Shown: positions 9,549-20,960, counted from the first letter of the stretch. The stretch is 64,000 nucleotides of DNA from Anodontia alba (GCA_964016985.1 OZ024830.1:78257852-78321851); one strand, 5' to 3'. Notes: generated by a model not told the origin, from the letters alone. Numbers and translations are program-made.

Positions 9549-10330
9549 GGTCCGTTGAAACACCCCACACCACCCTTATACTGGGATGGGGGTGAGTGGG
9601 TGGGTGTGTGAGGGGGTGTGGGGGGGGTGGAGGGAGGGAGGGAGGGAGGGTAGGGGGTTAGAGTACGATAGGGTAGGGTTGGAGTAGATGTGGGGTGGTA
9701 CAATATGACAGTCAAATAGGATAGCGTATGGTATGAGACATGTCACTGCCCACTATCACCATGAACCAATGACAAATTTACAAACGTGCTGACCGCTATT
9801 ATAGACTACTAATGTTTCTAAAACTAGACTGGTTCCATATTTATTTATTTATCTATTTTCTTTTATTTATTTTTTCTTTTTTGCATTTTTTCTCTTTCTT
9901 TCTGCAATAAATATTATCTGATATCAATTTACTTTTGAAGATTTACATTAAAGAAGGATTGATTGTCACATTAAGTCAATTATTTAAAAAGTTAAAGATG
10001 GTATATCATTGATTATTACCGTGATTAACAAGTACTAACAATTAATCAATTGCACAAAAGGTGTTGATTGATTTACAAGAATGACTAAACACAGGTGTCA
10101 AGTTAATTTGAATATGCAGGAATAGTGGAGGGGAGCTTTTTCATTTATGATGTGGTTTGGGTTTTTTTTACATACTTTAATAGATTTAAACATGGTTCAG
10201 TGTATTAATAAAGATGATTGTCAACCCTACTATATCCTAGTCTACCTTACACTACCCTTTCCATCCATATAAGGGTGGTTTGGGGTGGTTTGTTGGTGGT
10301 TTGGGATGTTTTTGTGTGTTTCAACGGACC
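9549..10330 (+). mobile_element. Candidate TIR element, 782 bp
   Basis: GGTCCGTTGAAACAC at 9549 is repeated inverted at the right end (GTGTTTCAACGGACC, to 10330). The similarity continues inward: CACCACCCTTATA near 9570 against TATAAGGGTGG near 10270. No open frame encodes a transposase, so it would be non-autonomous. No target duplication is evident, and the class is unknown. Confidence 0.62.
9586..9658 (+). repeat. G-rich tract with quadruplex potential
   Basis: The plus strand is almost pure G/T/A with runs GGGGGGGG, then GGGAGGGAGGGAGGG spaced by single bases, ideal G-quadruplex geometry. It lies inside the left arm of the TIR element. Confidence 0.8.
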
Positions 10331-11888
10331 CAATTTCTCATCTCATGTATGAACTCCATTTTCATAACTCTCCAGTATTCTTAAGTGTTTCAATTTACAT
10401 CTTTGATAAACAATTATGCTGGATATTATTTATTCAATACCTCAAAATATAAACCCATAATAATTATGAAAAATTCATGGCATATATCCAGGTTGGAAAT
10501 TTCTGTTTCATGTGGGGGTTTCATACATTTATCAATTCAAAGTAGCCTGGAAACCCATAAATCCGTTCACCTAAGGTTGAGCAATTCTGCTTTCAATCTT
10601 TTTTGCCAGAATGACTTTCTTTATATTTGTTTTGGACATTCAACTAAATGCCTATGAGAATCTCAAAATTAAAGAAAATAAAAATCACATCTTTAATTTC
10701 TACAGCCTCCTAAAAATGAAGGTGGTATAAAGGGCATGTTCTCAGAACTCTGTTCACTCAAAAATCATTTATTATCATAAGCAACAAAATACATTCTATG
10801 CATATTTTACATGATGAGCATTTTATTTAGACTATTCCTGAATTAATGATACTGTTTACATTAAATCATATGATTGTCAGTGGTTAGTGATTATTTTATA
10901 GTACATGTACCCGCTAATATTTGGCATTTTGGGACACTTTATTTTTATGCATAAAACTGACAGTCAAAACTGATTTTCTTCATCTTCAGCTGTCATCTGA
11001 GTTATTTTCTGTTAACTTTAATGTGACATAAATTTGCGAAAGACTTCTTTTCACATTATTTTTTTTTAAAAAAAAAAAAAGAGAGACCCCAAAAAAAGGT
11101 GAACATAGTTATGAGAGTGAACAGTTACGAGAAATGGAGAAATATAGTTTATATATATATATATATATTTTTTTTTTTTTCCTTTTACCTTGAGCTATAA
11201 TATACATACAAACATCACTGCAGGGTTGGGTTCTGAAATGCCATGCATGCAACACAGTAACAAACTGTCAGAACTGACAAGCAGCCAAATATCGAATTTC
11301 GAAAGTAGCCAGTTCCTGTTCAAATTCGTATAATTTTGGCTTAAAATATTGGATTCGCATGGCAATCGGCTTTAACCACATACAAAAGCTTTTAATTCGA
11401 ATTTGGCAAAGGAAAACTTTTCTTAATCTTACGAACCTGTACCTAACAGCTCAAAACATAGTCACTTCAAGTAATCTACGACAACAAATCACAAGACTGA
11501 AGGTGAAGGTCAGTATGTAAGGGAGGTAACTTCAACAATCAAAACACTAGAAGTACTGCCACCTATCTACAGAGTATGTCCATATCAGCATTCTAGAATT
11601 AAAACGAAATGAAAATAAAAGTATTTATTCCAAATATTTGGATACCGTAAATAAGCCTACTGTAAATGTTTCTGCTCGGCCAAATACAAATATATCTGAA
11701 AATTTGTTGCAAAAATTAGACTATATAGCAATTTTAATAGTCCATCAAGGCGCCCTTATGGGACTTTTGCTGTTAAATATTACACTTTACAAGAATGAAA
11801 CAGGTAGTCTAAATATCAAGCGATATATCATTTTCGTCTATAAAGAGGATTCTGAGAGAGGGTGGCTGGGGTTTTCATCTCTGCTAAA
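10331..11888. other. No recognised gene; low-complexity patches
   Basis: About 1.5 kb of AT-rich sequence. There is an A/T homopolymer patch at 11058-11082, (TA)n at 11152-11168 and a T-run after it. No exon signature recognised. Confidence 0.45.

Positions 11889-11955
<67 letters not shown>
11889..11955. repeat. (CA)n microsatellite
   Basis: About 33 uninterrupted CA units. Confidence 0.97.
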
Positions 11956-11959
<4 letters not shown>

Positions 11960-13209
11960 GTCAAGCATCTGACGGTAACCTATAAGCTTGTATGTCTACA
12001 GGTCATTTCCTGGTTGAAAGGAGCTATAGTATCAGTACAGCTTGCGCCAAAAAGATTCTGAGCAGGTATCCAAATTGCGCAAAAAAATGACAGCCAATTT
12101 GCGCGAATCATTCAACCTAATTATCTGGTGGGTGTGTATAATTTGCAGACTAAATCTAAATCATGCAGACCAGTGGACCATGGACTGGTCTGCAGGTGAA
12201 CCAAAAGGGGACATTTTGCAGACCAGACATTATGCAGACTAAAAAGTGAATAATTTTGTGTCATTGTTGCCATGCTCTGTGTCAGTTTTCATTACATTTC
12301 CATACACATATAATTCTTTTTATGACAAGCATTTCATTAAGACCAAAAACCAGATTTTTTTTACTGTTGTTTAGCGAAATAAATGAAAGTCATGCAAAGA
12401 TCAAACGGACAAGTTCACACATCTTCACAGTTTGTGCTTTCTTGCTAATACCCAAAAAGAGGACAGGTGCTTTTATCTGCTTATGGCTTCACTAAATTGG
12501 GTCCTCTTAATTGTTTAACTGTCCAAAACTGAGAAACAATTTTTTTTTGTTTTTTTTTTTTTGTTTACATAGCAACATAATTTATATGTATTTAAAAGAC
12601 AGGCAATACGAGTAAAATAGTTTCCGTAAAGATGATAATATTAGAAATTTTGGTTGATAAGTGTCTAAATCTGTTGTGCTTCTCAGTTGACAAGATAGTG
12701 AAATATTTAGTATTTATATTTTTTCCTTTGTTTTGAAATATATCATTATTTCTTAAAGAATCCCATTTTTGAACTGAAAAAGATTATTTTGCATTCTGGC
12801 ATTCAGTGTGTTAGAAAACTATAACTTCTTAATATTTGTCTATATATCTATCTATCTAGATTTTTAACACTACCAGGCAACTGAGTCACACAGAGGCAGC
12901 GTCAATAATGTTTGTAAGTGGTGGTGTTGTTTTATCATGTAAAGAACTAAAACTGTATCTGATTTGACATGTCAGTCACCTGATAAGACCTGTCAATCAT
13001 CTGATAATAGCTGTCATTCATCTTTGATATCAGAATATGCTAAAACTACTGACCAATGAAATCGCATAGCTAAAAAGCCTTGCCTTCTATTGATTAAAAA
13101 ACATATCCAAGCAAAGCCTATTGGTATTCCAAATCAAGATTTTGAAATATTTTGTTCAGTTGTAAAAATTATAATAAAAAAACTTGGCATCAAGTGAGTC
13201 ACTTGATTG

Positions 13210-13211
<2 letters not shown>
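11956..13211. other. No recognised gene; short palindrome
   Basis: At 12165-12174 and 12184-12193 GCAGACCAGT and ACTGGTCTGC form a perfect 10-bp inverted repeat with a 9-nt loop. It sits in a block where GCAGAC recurs at least four times (12145-12240). T-runs occur at 12540-12562. Nothing coding is recognised. Confidence 0.45.

Positions 13212-13254
<43 letters not shown>
13212..13254. repeat. (TA)n microsatellite
   Basis: About 21 TA units without interruption. Confidence 0.96.
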
Positions 13255-13257
<3 letters not shown>

Positions 13258-13491
13258 GCATATTAAACAACACAAACATTATGTTTTTTATGAACATACA
13301 AAATGAAATGCAACTATACACAAATACTATATACTATCACAGGGCTGCAATTAAGGGCATAAAAAATCAAAATTACATTATTATGACTAAACAGCTGCCT
13401 TTAGTGTAAATAAATAAATAAAAAAATAAAAATTGAAAGAAATGAAAAATAAATGGACATATAAATTTCAATTATACAAGAAAATTGTGCT

Positions 13492-13492
<1 letters not shown>

Positions 13493-13544
<52 letters not shown>
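13493..13544. repeat. (TG)n microsatellite
   Basis: About 26 uninterrupted TG units, flanked by AAATAAAT-rich sequence. Confidence 0.96.
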
Positions 13545-13548
<4 letters not shown>

Positions 13549-13760
13549 ATATAAAATAAATAAATAAATTCATTGAAAGAAACAATGGTTGAACGAAAGA
13601 ACAACATTAATTACACAATAGGGGATCAAAACAATACAAAGCTGATCATTAATATGTATACGAAGTACCAAAGAGACGAAATTCCTTCATTAAGACATAG
13701 GGAAAATGAGACCAAAAGTGGTACCACTCACTAATGATTTTATTGCATCTCTAAAAAATC

Positions 13761-14055
13761 GGGGGTGTTCGGGTGTGGCGAAGGTTTCGTGTATCTTTCA
13801 TCACCGGGGCGTCCAGCTGAGATTGGCTTACAGTTGGGCAAGGCCTGCTATCCTTGTAGCAGGTAAGGGTAGAGGGGAAATGTTTTAATTTCTTCTGTTT
13901 CTTCACTTTCATTCCTGTTCCTCTTGCTTCCCTGTCCCTCTCTTTCATCTCCCCTACTATCTCTTCTATCTCTTTTCTCCCTTTCTCTGGGAGACGACAC
14001 AAAATGACCCACAAGGGTTGACGTGTCGTTAAACCCCAACTCAATCAATCAATCA
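13761..14055 (+). mobile_element. S3 SINE-like element
   Basis: It opens GGGGTGTTCGGGTGTGGCGA, contains TCACCGGGGCGTCC and TTGGGCAAGGCCTGCTATCC, then a pyrimidine-rich TTCTT/TCTCT stretch and CTCTGGGAGACGACAC. It ends with a GACGTGTCGTTAAACCCC tail followed by CAATCAATCAATC. Three further copies (23360, 49804, 50262) share both ends. Target duplications in the other copies support retroposition. Confidence 0.8.
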
Positions 14056-14360
14056 TTATTGCCTCTTCTTAGGCCTTATGCAAGGTAGATCAAAGACATG
14101 TCCTAAAGAGGTGATTATGAATTACTAGCAAGGGTAATAAAGAGGCCTCCCGTCACTAAGACCCGCATAAATACAGTTGTTAACCAGGAATAATATGATG
14201 GTCACATGAACATATACTTATAAGCCCAAAGTAGATATATGATATAATTGTTTAGTAGAAGTGCTAAATATTTATCCATCAGAGTTTTACGACTAAAAAA
14301 CGTATTTCTTACGGTATTAACCAAACAAAGATTCAGATCAGCCTTTGCATCCATGCAGTC

Positions 14361-14531
14361 TGTTTTTTTTTTTGTGTGTGTGTGTGTGTGTGTTGAGCTT
14401 TTCCGGCCCTGTCAATCCAGTGAGGTCATTTCAAGTGAGGTCAGTTTACCTAACCACACTTTCACTGGGTAGGCTATGCAGTTATGCAGTTAAGCAGCAT
14501 TGTGCAGATTCTTTCGCCAGAAACTGACAAC
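14361..14531 (-). mobile_element. S1 SINE fragment, 3' half
   Basis: The reversed S1 tail (TTGAGCTTTTCCGGCCCTG) and body (TCTTTCGCCAGAAACTGAC) are present; the tRNA head is missing. The tail has expanded into a run of nine TG units joined to T(10). Confidence 0.75.
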
Positions 14532-14924
14532 AGAATTTATATTGAGATAAAAAAGAAAAAAAAAAAAAAAAAAAAAACTGTCTGTGGAACATCACTTTTG
14601 AGAACCCACTGTAGATTACACCATTAGAGTTACTTCCCTTGCTCTGTCAATAATAAATGTACAAAGATTCAGAGCCTGGTGCAAAAAGTAAAGTAAATTT
14701 TCACTGTGTGACTGTAACTTTCATACTGTTGTGATTGCTTCATATGTTTTAGGCATTATTATACCTCTGTTTTTATTTATCAGGTAGCAGTTTTTCATTT
14801 TCACTTTTCTTTTTATCCTAAAAAAAGTGCAAGGTCAAGTTTGTTTTGTTGCAGGGTGTGTTGCTGTGAACAGCTGGAGGGTCATACACAGAAGCTTCAG
14901 ATAAGCCGTTTTCTTTTTTTTCTG
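14532..14924. other. No gene; A-run after SINE
   Basis: An A-rich run occupies 14550-14577, then AT-rich sequence without recognisable features. Confidence 0.4.
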
Positions 14925-15047
14925 CTGATTTTTTTTCTGTCTCTCCACTAAACATACCTTGTGGGTACTCATTAGAAGCGCCTCAGTAATACTAACATGG
15001 TATGTTTTCCTGGAGAAATAATAAAATGATACCCTGTCTAACTGGAA
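14925..15047. mobile_element. Family D MITE, partial
   Basis: TCTCCACTAAACATACCTTG, GGGTACTCATTAGAAGCGCC and TCCTGGAGAAATAATAAAA are visible; the end is cut by the foldback element at 15048. Confidence 0.55.
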
Positions 15048-15127
15048 TCCCAGCAGGCACACAACATCAAAATGACATCGCATCGACATTGATACGACAT
15101 CATTTTAACGTAGTGTGCCTGCTGGGA
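15048..15127. mobile_element. Foldback element U, 80 bp
   Basis: TCCCAGCAGGCACAC opens and GTGTGCCTGCTGGGA closes an almost perfect inverted repeat over the whole 80 bp, with internal CATCAAAATGACATCG against CGACATCATTTTAACG. The motif GATACC flanks both sides. Confidence 0.75.
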
Positions 15128-15206
15128 TGATACCTAATTGTTTTTTTAAGTCTGAAGCAGTGACTGGTCTGAGCACTAATTTTTTTTTAATATTGTTGAA
15201 TGTTAA

Positions 15207-16037
15207 CCCTAAAAGTGCCACGGGAGCCCAGTTATTTGTATCTGAATTAGTGAATATCTACTGACCCCTCCCACCTCTTCATTGAAAGGCACATACAATT
15301 CAAGGTTTATATGATTACCCAGTCTGTAGACTATAGATAATTCTACAGACTGGGTAACTTTGTATAAAATGGTATAAATGTGACTTTCAAATATGAACGA
15401 AGAGGTGGGGGGTCAGTAGATATTCAAATACTAACAACTGGGCCTCTGTGAAGCGCGCAGCATAAATTGTAAATCAGGCCTATAAAAGGGGGTACCCCTA
15501 CTTGAGAAACCATTACTCCCTTGATTTGATCTCAATTTAGATGGCATTTTCACAGTATTTTGCTGATCATATGTGGCCATTATACCGAGGCGGTAATGAT
15601 CACCTGACTTACAGTTACATGACAGTTATGTGGCAACCTGGAACAGTTTAAGACATTAAAAAAAAATTACGAGACCAGTGCTTACATGTGCTATTCAGAA
15701 AGAAAGGGGGAACATATGTAGGTACTACTGTTGTTTCTAGTTCTTCCTCACTGGAAATACTTTAGGTGTTATGGGTGGTACTTCCAAAAAATTGTGACAA
15801 AACTAACCAAGAGGGTGCTGAAATTTCTGACAGCTTGAAATTCGGTATACTCGGTCTTTATTAGCATGGGTAAAATATAGCCTTTGACTTTCTGATGAAG
15901 AGCGGTATGTTTGTATGAAAGAAATTCCCTTCTGTATGGGAGCACTCACTGAATGGTTGCATCATTCTGGTCTATAGTAAGTATGACAGGCTTTAGAATT
16001 GGCATACCCCTATAAAATGACAAATGTCGTACCACAT
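15207..16037 (+). mobile_element. Candidate long TTAA element containing foldback Q
   Basis: TTAA lies at 15203-15206 and 16038-16041. The ends CCCTAAAAGTGCCAC and GTACCACATGCTTTAAGGG are imperfect inverted repeats. Foldback Q inside (about 15226-15448) has arms AATATCTACTGACCCCTCCC / GGGGGGTCAGTAGATATT and ends GCCCAGTT / AACTGGGCC. No transposase is seen. The outer assignment is tentative; the Q hairpin is clear. Confidence 0.5.
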
Positions 16038-16149
16038 GCTTTAAGGGTTAATAATCAGAATCTCTAGCTTCCATGTGAGGTAAACCACAATATAGATGGC
16101 TTGTACTGGTTCCAGTGATAATCCACTTGTAGAGAAAAGGCCTGTGGTG

Positions 16150-16262
16150 ACTGGCAGGACTGTTGGCCTGGTTAGCACAGTTTGTAGAAACCTGACTTGC
16201 AAGCAAGGGGTCACAGATTTAAATCTTGCACAGGGCCCTAATTTATTTTAATGTCACCCAAC
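16150..16262 (+). mobile_element. S4 SINE, tRNA-like head intact
   Basis: CCTGGTTAGCACAGTTTG (A box region), CCTGACTTGCAAGCAAGG (anticodon arm) and CACAGATTTAAATCTTGC (B box region) give a cloverleaf-like head. It is followed by a 20-bp tandem duplication of CCCAACATGATTAA at 16257-16292. Confidence 0.6.
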
Positions 16263-16300
16263 ATGATTAACCCCTACCCAACATGATTAATCCCTGGGGG

Positions 16301-16582
16301 TAGAGTTCGTAAATGGTGATCAGGAGGTTGTGGGTTTGACCACCACTGATTCGGCAACATTCTTTCATGGAGATTGATCATGAAATATTTTCTATGGTCA
16401 TTCTCTCTCTTTCACTGATTCAAGCAGGGAAGTCGTCAGTTTCTGTCGAAAGAATGTGCACAATACTGATTAACCATTTAGAGGACTAAGCCTGCCCAGT
16501 AAAAGTGTGGTGAGATAAACTGACCATGCTCGACATGACCCCATTGGGTTGACTGAGCTGTAAAACCTCAACACAAACAAAA
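16301..16582 (+). mobile_element. S1 SINE, diverged
   Basis: The B box GTGGGTTTGACCACCAC, the CATTCTTTCATGGAGATTGA body and the tail AACCTCAACACAAAC are recognisable. The 5' head is diverged. Confidence 0.78.
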
Positions 16583-16680
16583 ATCCCCTACCTATCACCA
16601 TAGATGGGGGGTGGGGGCACAATGTATACAAATTACTGGTGTATAAAAGTTAGAAGGGGGAGGAGTGTTATGATTGGCAG

Positions 16681-17175
16681 AACTGTTGGTCTTGTTAGCT
16701 CATTTGCTAGAGCACCTGACTTTCCGAGTTTTTGTGTATTTCTGTATTAAGAGTTGCATCAGGACCCGGGGTGGGGTTGGCTGGCTTTGAGGGTGCTTTG
16801 AGCCCCCCAGTGGTCTGCTGGCTGTTCTAAGGCGGTGGTCCTGGTGTTGATCTTGCTCTTTGTTGCTTTGTGGTTTGTTCTGCAGGGCGATTTGTTTTGT
16901 GTCTTGCCTTGTGTTGTTTTGTTCTTGTGTTTTTTGGACCTTTTGGTGTTGCGATTGCCTTGCTTGGGGAAGAGGGGGCTGATCTTAGTGCTTTTTGTAC
17001 GTTTTTTCGATTTGTGCTTGTTTGGTTTTGTCGGTTTCCTCTTCCTCTTGGTGTCGGGGAAGGACTGTGGTTTGTGATTGTGGCATTCCCTGGACTTTTC
17101 TCTTACCAGTTTTTGCAAGCAGGGGGATAACAGGTTCAAGTCCTGCACTTAGGGCACACTTTTCTTCCTTAAATG
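16681..17175 (+). mobile_element. S4 SINE split by a 391-bp insert
   Basis: The head part GTTAGCTCATTTGCTAGAGC and CACCTGACTT is followed, after the insert, by TTGCAAGCAGGGGG and CAGGTTCAAGTCCTGC. Joined, these match the intact S4 copy at 16150. The break falls in the anticodon-loop position of the tRNA-like fold. Confidence 0.65.
16722..17112. other. Strand-biased insert inside the S4 tRNA-like loop
   Basis: The plus strand is strongly G+T rich (runs such as TTGTTTTGTGTCTTGCC) and the minus strand correspondingly C+A rich. Minus and plus frames are both long and low in complexity (the minus frame is Lys/Thr/Pro-rich), which follows from composition and is not evidence of a gene. The ends read CGAGTTTTTG and CCAGTTTTTG, possibly a target duplication with mismatches. 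Origin unknown. Confidence 0.5.
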
Positions 17176-17179
17176 GCAC

Positions 17180-17546
17180 TTAAAGATAAGATTAAAAAGG
17201 TCACAATTCATGTCTCAAATTACTGAATAATAGTCATAGTGTCTTAAACATCTGTGCTGAGTTTTGCTAAAGTCATTACTGAACATTTTGTCAGAGAAAT
17301 CGGGCGGCTTGTAAATATATAAGAAGTATCACTTAGTTGTGTTCAGAATTACTGCAAAAGTAATGTTTTTTGAATCTATAGATTCAAGGTCCTTGTGCCT
17401 ATGTGAGAGAATGTCACTGTGGAGAGAAGCTGCCTATGTGTAGGTTTTGGTCCCACCTCTCTAGCTTATATTCTGAAACCTTGAAAACAGTCAAGGACAG
17501 ACGAGTCAGTTTTGGTTTGCAAGGTAAATAGTTTAGCCAACGTGGT
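17180..17546. other. No recognised feature
   Basis: Unique-looking sequence between two SINEs; no exon or repeat end seen. Confidence 0.4.
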
Positions 17547-17559
17547 CAACTAATATATC

Positions 17560-17865
17560 GCCGGCCTCGGTGGCTCAGTTGGATGCGCCGTCAGACTGGA
17601 GACCAGGAGGTTGCGGGTTCAACCCCCGCCGAGGTCGGTAACATTCTTTCGTGGAGATTTATCCTGAAATATTTTCTACAGTCATTCTCTCCCTTCCGCT
17701 GATTCAAGAAGGGCAGTTGTCAGTTTCTGGCGAAAGAATGTGCACAATACTGGTTAACCGCTTAGAGGACTAAGCCTGCCCAGTAAACGTGTGGTTAGGT
17801 GAACTGACCGCGCTTGACATGACCCCATTGGGTTGACTGGGCCGTAAAACCTCAACACAAACAAA
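17560..17865 (+). mobile_element. S1 tRNA-derived SINE, full length
   Basis: Head CCGGCCTCGGTGGCTCAG with B box GGGTTCAACCC, complete body and tail CTCAACACAAACAAA. A 13-bp duplication with one mismatch (CAACTAATATATC / CAACTAATTTATC) lies at 17547-17559 and 17866-17878. Confidence 0.92.
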
Positions 17866-17878
17866 CAACTAATTTATC

Positions 17879-18300
17879 AGCTAGAAGTTTGTGGATTTCA
17901 GTGCCGTAAGTTCATATCGTGGACCGTTTATGTTTAAATTAGTCACAAGAAATTTGTTGGGATGTCGAGTCCTCACATTGTGCAGTTCATCAAAAGAGGA
18001 ATCGGGGCCTGAATCTGAGTTCCTGAATTCACTGGGATTATTTTCACATGCGCTGTCATATCAGTTGCAAAATTTTGTAAATTCTGGTAACCTATCAATG
18101 CATGTCATACAGGAGGAGCAATAATCTGAATTTGAAAGCCTATTGTATTCCTATATTTTCATGTTCAAACATTTACAATGGGTCCATTGCTCACAAAAGT
18201 CGCACAGTAAAGACTGGGCATTTCTACAGACTTACAGCATATCGTGCATAGATATCTGATAGGGCCTGGGTTCAAAGCTACATCATTGCTTAGTGCGGTT
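17879..18300. other. No recognised feature
   Basis: Mixed-composition sequence; the open frame here shows no family resemblance and no splice-site support that I could judge. Confidence 0.4.
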
Positions 18301-18486
18301 AATGTCCTAAAATTTCGTGCACCAAAGCTGCTGTCAAAATGTCATGTAAACAGTATAGACTCATAGCAGTCTGATCAGGGTCTATACTGTTTGCCATTCC
18401 ACTAAGTGTTTTAAGAACCAGCTGCATAAAAAGCCAAATTTAGGCCAAAATAGTATAGGATAAAGTGTTTGAAATTTTAGGACATT
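18301..18486 (+). mobile_element. Family V hairpin MITE
   Basis: Perfect 16-bp inverted ends AATGTCCTAAAATTTC / GAAATTTTAGGACATT. Inside is a hairpin core GTAAACAGTATAGACTC ... GGGTCTATACTGTTTGCC. The CCTAAAATTT motif also occurs inside family C. Confidence 0.75.
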
Positions 18487-18489
18487 TAC

Positions 18490-19394
18490 CATAGCAGAGT
18501 AAGCAGTCTCTGTTACTGGGATAAATCATTGTTGCAAATGTCAGTTCACCCCATGTTTTTGGGTCTCAGTGTAAGCATCTGTTTTGTGTTAAAAATCGAA
18601 AGGGTAACTGAGGTCATATTCAAAAAATCCTGTTGATGACTTGCAATGATGGAATCGCTGGGACGTTCATTAAGCGTCTCATCTGCTGAAGGTTTGAAGA
18701 ATTCTCCTATCCTGATCATCACCGTAGAGAGAAAAAAAATGGCAAAAAAGTAATTTTGCCAGGTTATCTTAGGGGTCACCTTTTTTTCTTTGATAGTCTT
18801 TGTTTAGACTATCAGTTTGTTTCAACCTCAGAATAGAACTACTTCTAGGTGCAGGTCATCAAAACTATTGATAAACAAAAGTTCTGCAAGTTTCAACCGA
18901 TGTTAAAATCAGTATCATAACTTTAAAATCCTGAGCAATTTGCTGTTAAAATAAAATTTTGTGGCGATTTGTGAAGTCAGTGTCCACCGCCATTGACCTG
19001 AATAACTTGGTAAGTTCAGTTAGAGGCTAGTAACTGATACAGTATGTTCAGTTGATGTTTTGTGTGGTAGTTGGCAGGACTTCATTTAATATTATTGCAG
19101 TTTTATCAGGGTCTGGTACCAGATCCCTAATTTTGGAGACCGGTATTGAGTATCGATAAACCACAATATATATGTAATGCATGATGAAGGGTATTATGAT
19201 TGGAGTTCCTGCCCAGTGTAATATGTAGCACATGGCTTTTACCAGGTTGAACCATATCCCGTCGACCTTTACATTGTTGGAAGTTTCCTAATCTGTATGC
19301 AGAATGGCAGAGTTGTCACGGGTATACCGCAGTGTTGTTGGCAAATCTTTGTTTCAGATGGCAGAGGACTTGTTTAAAGAAGGAGTATTTGGTG
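18490..19394. other. No recognised feature
   Basis: About 0.9 kb without element ends. A short frame at 19304-19398 beginning MAELSRVYRS follows TCTGTATGCAG, but nothing identifies it and it soon runs into a D/S1 repeat. Confidence 0.4.
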
Positions 19395-19770
19395 ACAATT
19401 TTGTAATAATTTTTCTCATTTTTCCACAAAAACATTCTTTCGTGGATATTGATAATGAAATTTTTTCCTATGGTCATTCTCTCCTTTCTGCTGATTCAAG
19501 AAGGGTAGTTGTCAGTTTTCTGATGAAAGAATGTGCACAAGTTAGTACTGGTTAACTGCTTAGAGGACTAAGCCTGCCAAACAAAAGTGATGTTAGGTAA
19601 ACTGACCGGCTTGAAATGACCTTAATAGAGTTGACTGGGCCATTAAATTCCAACCCAACCCAACTCCACAAAAAAAAAACATATGTTGTGGGTACTCATT
19701 AGAAGTGTCTCAATGAGGTGCTTCTGATGAGTATCCATGACATATATTTTTATGGAGAACTGGAGAAAAT
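19395..19770 (+). mobile_element. Family D MITE split by an S1 SINE
   Basis: D sequence is present left (TTTTTCTCATTTTTCCAC) and right (ACATATGTTGTGGGTACTC ... GAGTATCCATGACATAT) of the SINE. Confidence 0.75.
19433..19664 (+). mobile_element. S1 SINE, 5'-truncated
   Basis: It begins at CATTCTTTCGTGGATATTGA, so the tRNA head is missing, and ends near CCAACCCAACCCAA. A 10-bp duplication TCCACAAAAA lies at 19423-19432 and 19665-19674. 5' truncation with a duplication is typical of incomplete target-primed reverse transcription. Confidence 0.85.
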
Positions 19771-19970
19771 TATCCCAGAATTATCATCAATTACTCCTTA
19801 ACAAATTGGAGATGATGCACAAGAATGCAAACTCTCCCTGGCTTTGTTGCAAATGACCTTGCAGATATAAAGAATTTGATTAAACATAAAATAGTTCTAA
19901 TAAAAACAAACAAATAGAACCTTAGCAATAAGAAAGCCTGTAAAATAATTTTATTTTCATACATACACAT

Positions 19971-20147
19971 AGGCCTAGATAAGGGAGGGTATCTGGTAAA
20001 TATTTTCCTTATTTCTGCACAAAAACATATGTTGTGGGTACTCATTAGATGTGCCTAGCAGAAGGGCTTCTTATACTCACAACATAGGTTTTCATGGAAA
20101 AATAAAAAAAAAATACTTACCGGATACCCTCTTCTGTGTGGAGCTAC
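19971..20147 (-). mobile_element. Family D MITE
   Basis: Ends AGGCCTAGATAAGGGAGG and CCCTCTTCTGTGTGGAGCTA; arms AACATATGTTGTGGGTACTC and ATACTCACAACATAGG. Confidence 0.7.
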
Positions 20148-20155
20148 ACTTATCC

Positions 20156-20345
20156 TATTTACCTTAAATATTGGGACACCTTGACTCCTTACCATATATG
20201 TCCTAAAATTTGAAAAAGTCTATTTTACTACCCGTTGATATGTCTAAACTAATGCTGGATGAGTGACAAACAGTGTAGAACCTGATCAGATGCTACAATC
20301 TACGGCATTTGATCTGGATCTACTTTGTTTGCTATTTAGGGTTAT
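20156..20345 (+). mobile_element. Family C MITE
   Basis: TTACCTTAAATATTGGGACA, TGTCCTAAAATTTGAA, core GACAAACAGTGTAGAACC ... TACTTTGTTTGC, then TTAGGGTTA. The CAGGCCTGTCTGT block before the right end is deleted. Confidence 0.68.
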
Positions 20346-20488
20346 GATGGTATATAAGGATTCTGGCAGAATGATGAGGATACTAGTAGAATAAGTAAAA
20401 GTCTCAGTAATTATATTTCTTGGTATTTTCTGTGTATTTGCTGTGCTTATAATTATATAGCCACATGGTGCCAGACAAGAAGATTCAA

Positions 20489-20608
20489 GATAACTTTTTC
20501 TTATTTCTCCATATAAATATGTTGAAAAAGGTACATGTAGTCATTAGAAGTGCATCTGTGAAAATATTCTTACGAGTACCATAACATGATTTGTAAAGAA
20601 ATAAAAAT
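20489..20608. mobile_element. Family D MITE, degraded
   Basis: TTTTTCTTATTTCTCCAT and GTCATTAGAAGTGCATC are kept; the second arm reads ACGAGTACCATAACATG. Confidence 0.5.
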
Positions 20609-20960
20609 ACCGTATTTGACCTAATTACTGCACTGTGCATTTAGATTTTTTAAAATTACTGGTAAAATATGAGGTAAAATATGTATCAACCTACTAAGGG
20701 TATTCTTAAAAAAAATGTTCAGCAAAGAACTTATTTGATGATGTTTGTGCGATTTTTTTCCGATTTTCTTTATAAAAGCATTTGTTGTGGGTACTTATTT
20801 GAATTACATCGACATGTTGATGCAATTCAAATGGGTACCCATAACATATGCATTTATAAAGCAGTAGACAAAAAGTACACTAGCTTTAATCTGAAAACTA
20901 GGAAATTGCTTCACTGTGAGCTTATAGGGGTATGTGCGGTAATTAGGTGGATTACGGTAT
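20609..20960 (+). mobile_element. Family N hairpin MITE, full length
   Basis: The ends ACCGTATTTGACCTAATTAC and GGTAATTAGGTGGATTACGG are inverted. The central hairpin is TTGAATTACATCGACATG / TTGATGCAATTCAAATGGG, flanked by TTGTGGGTACTTATTTG and its inverse. The outer parts CTAGTTTTCAG and CATTTATAAAG recur in the four partial copies further right. Confidence 0.75.

Noticed and set aside
11889..11955. Regulatory CA tract
   Set aside because: Ordinary microsatellite; nothing links it to a promoter here.
16759..17148. 129-codon Lys/Thr/Pro-rich minus-strand frame
   Set aside because: Explained by the strong base skew of the insert; equally long frames occur on the other strand.
19304..19555. 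Frame starting MAELSRVYRS...
   Set aside because: Its second half is D and S1 repeat sequence; the first 30 codons match nothing and lack firm splice evidence.
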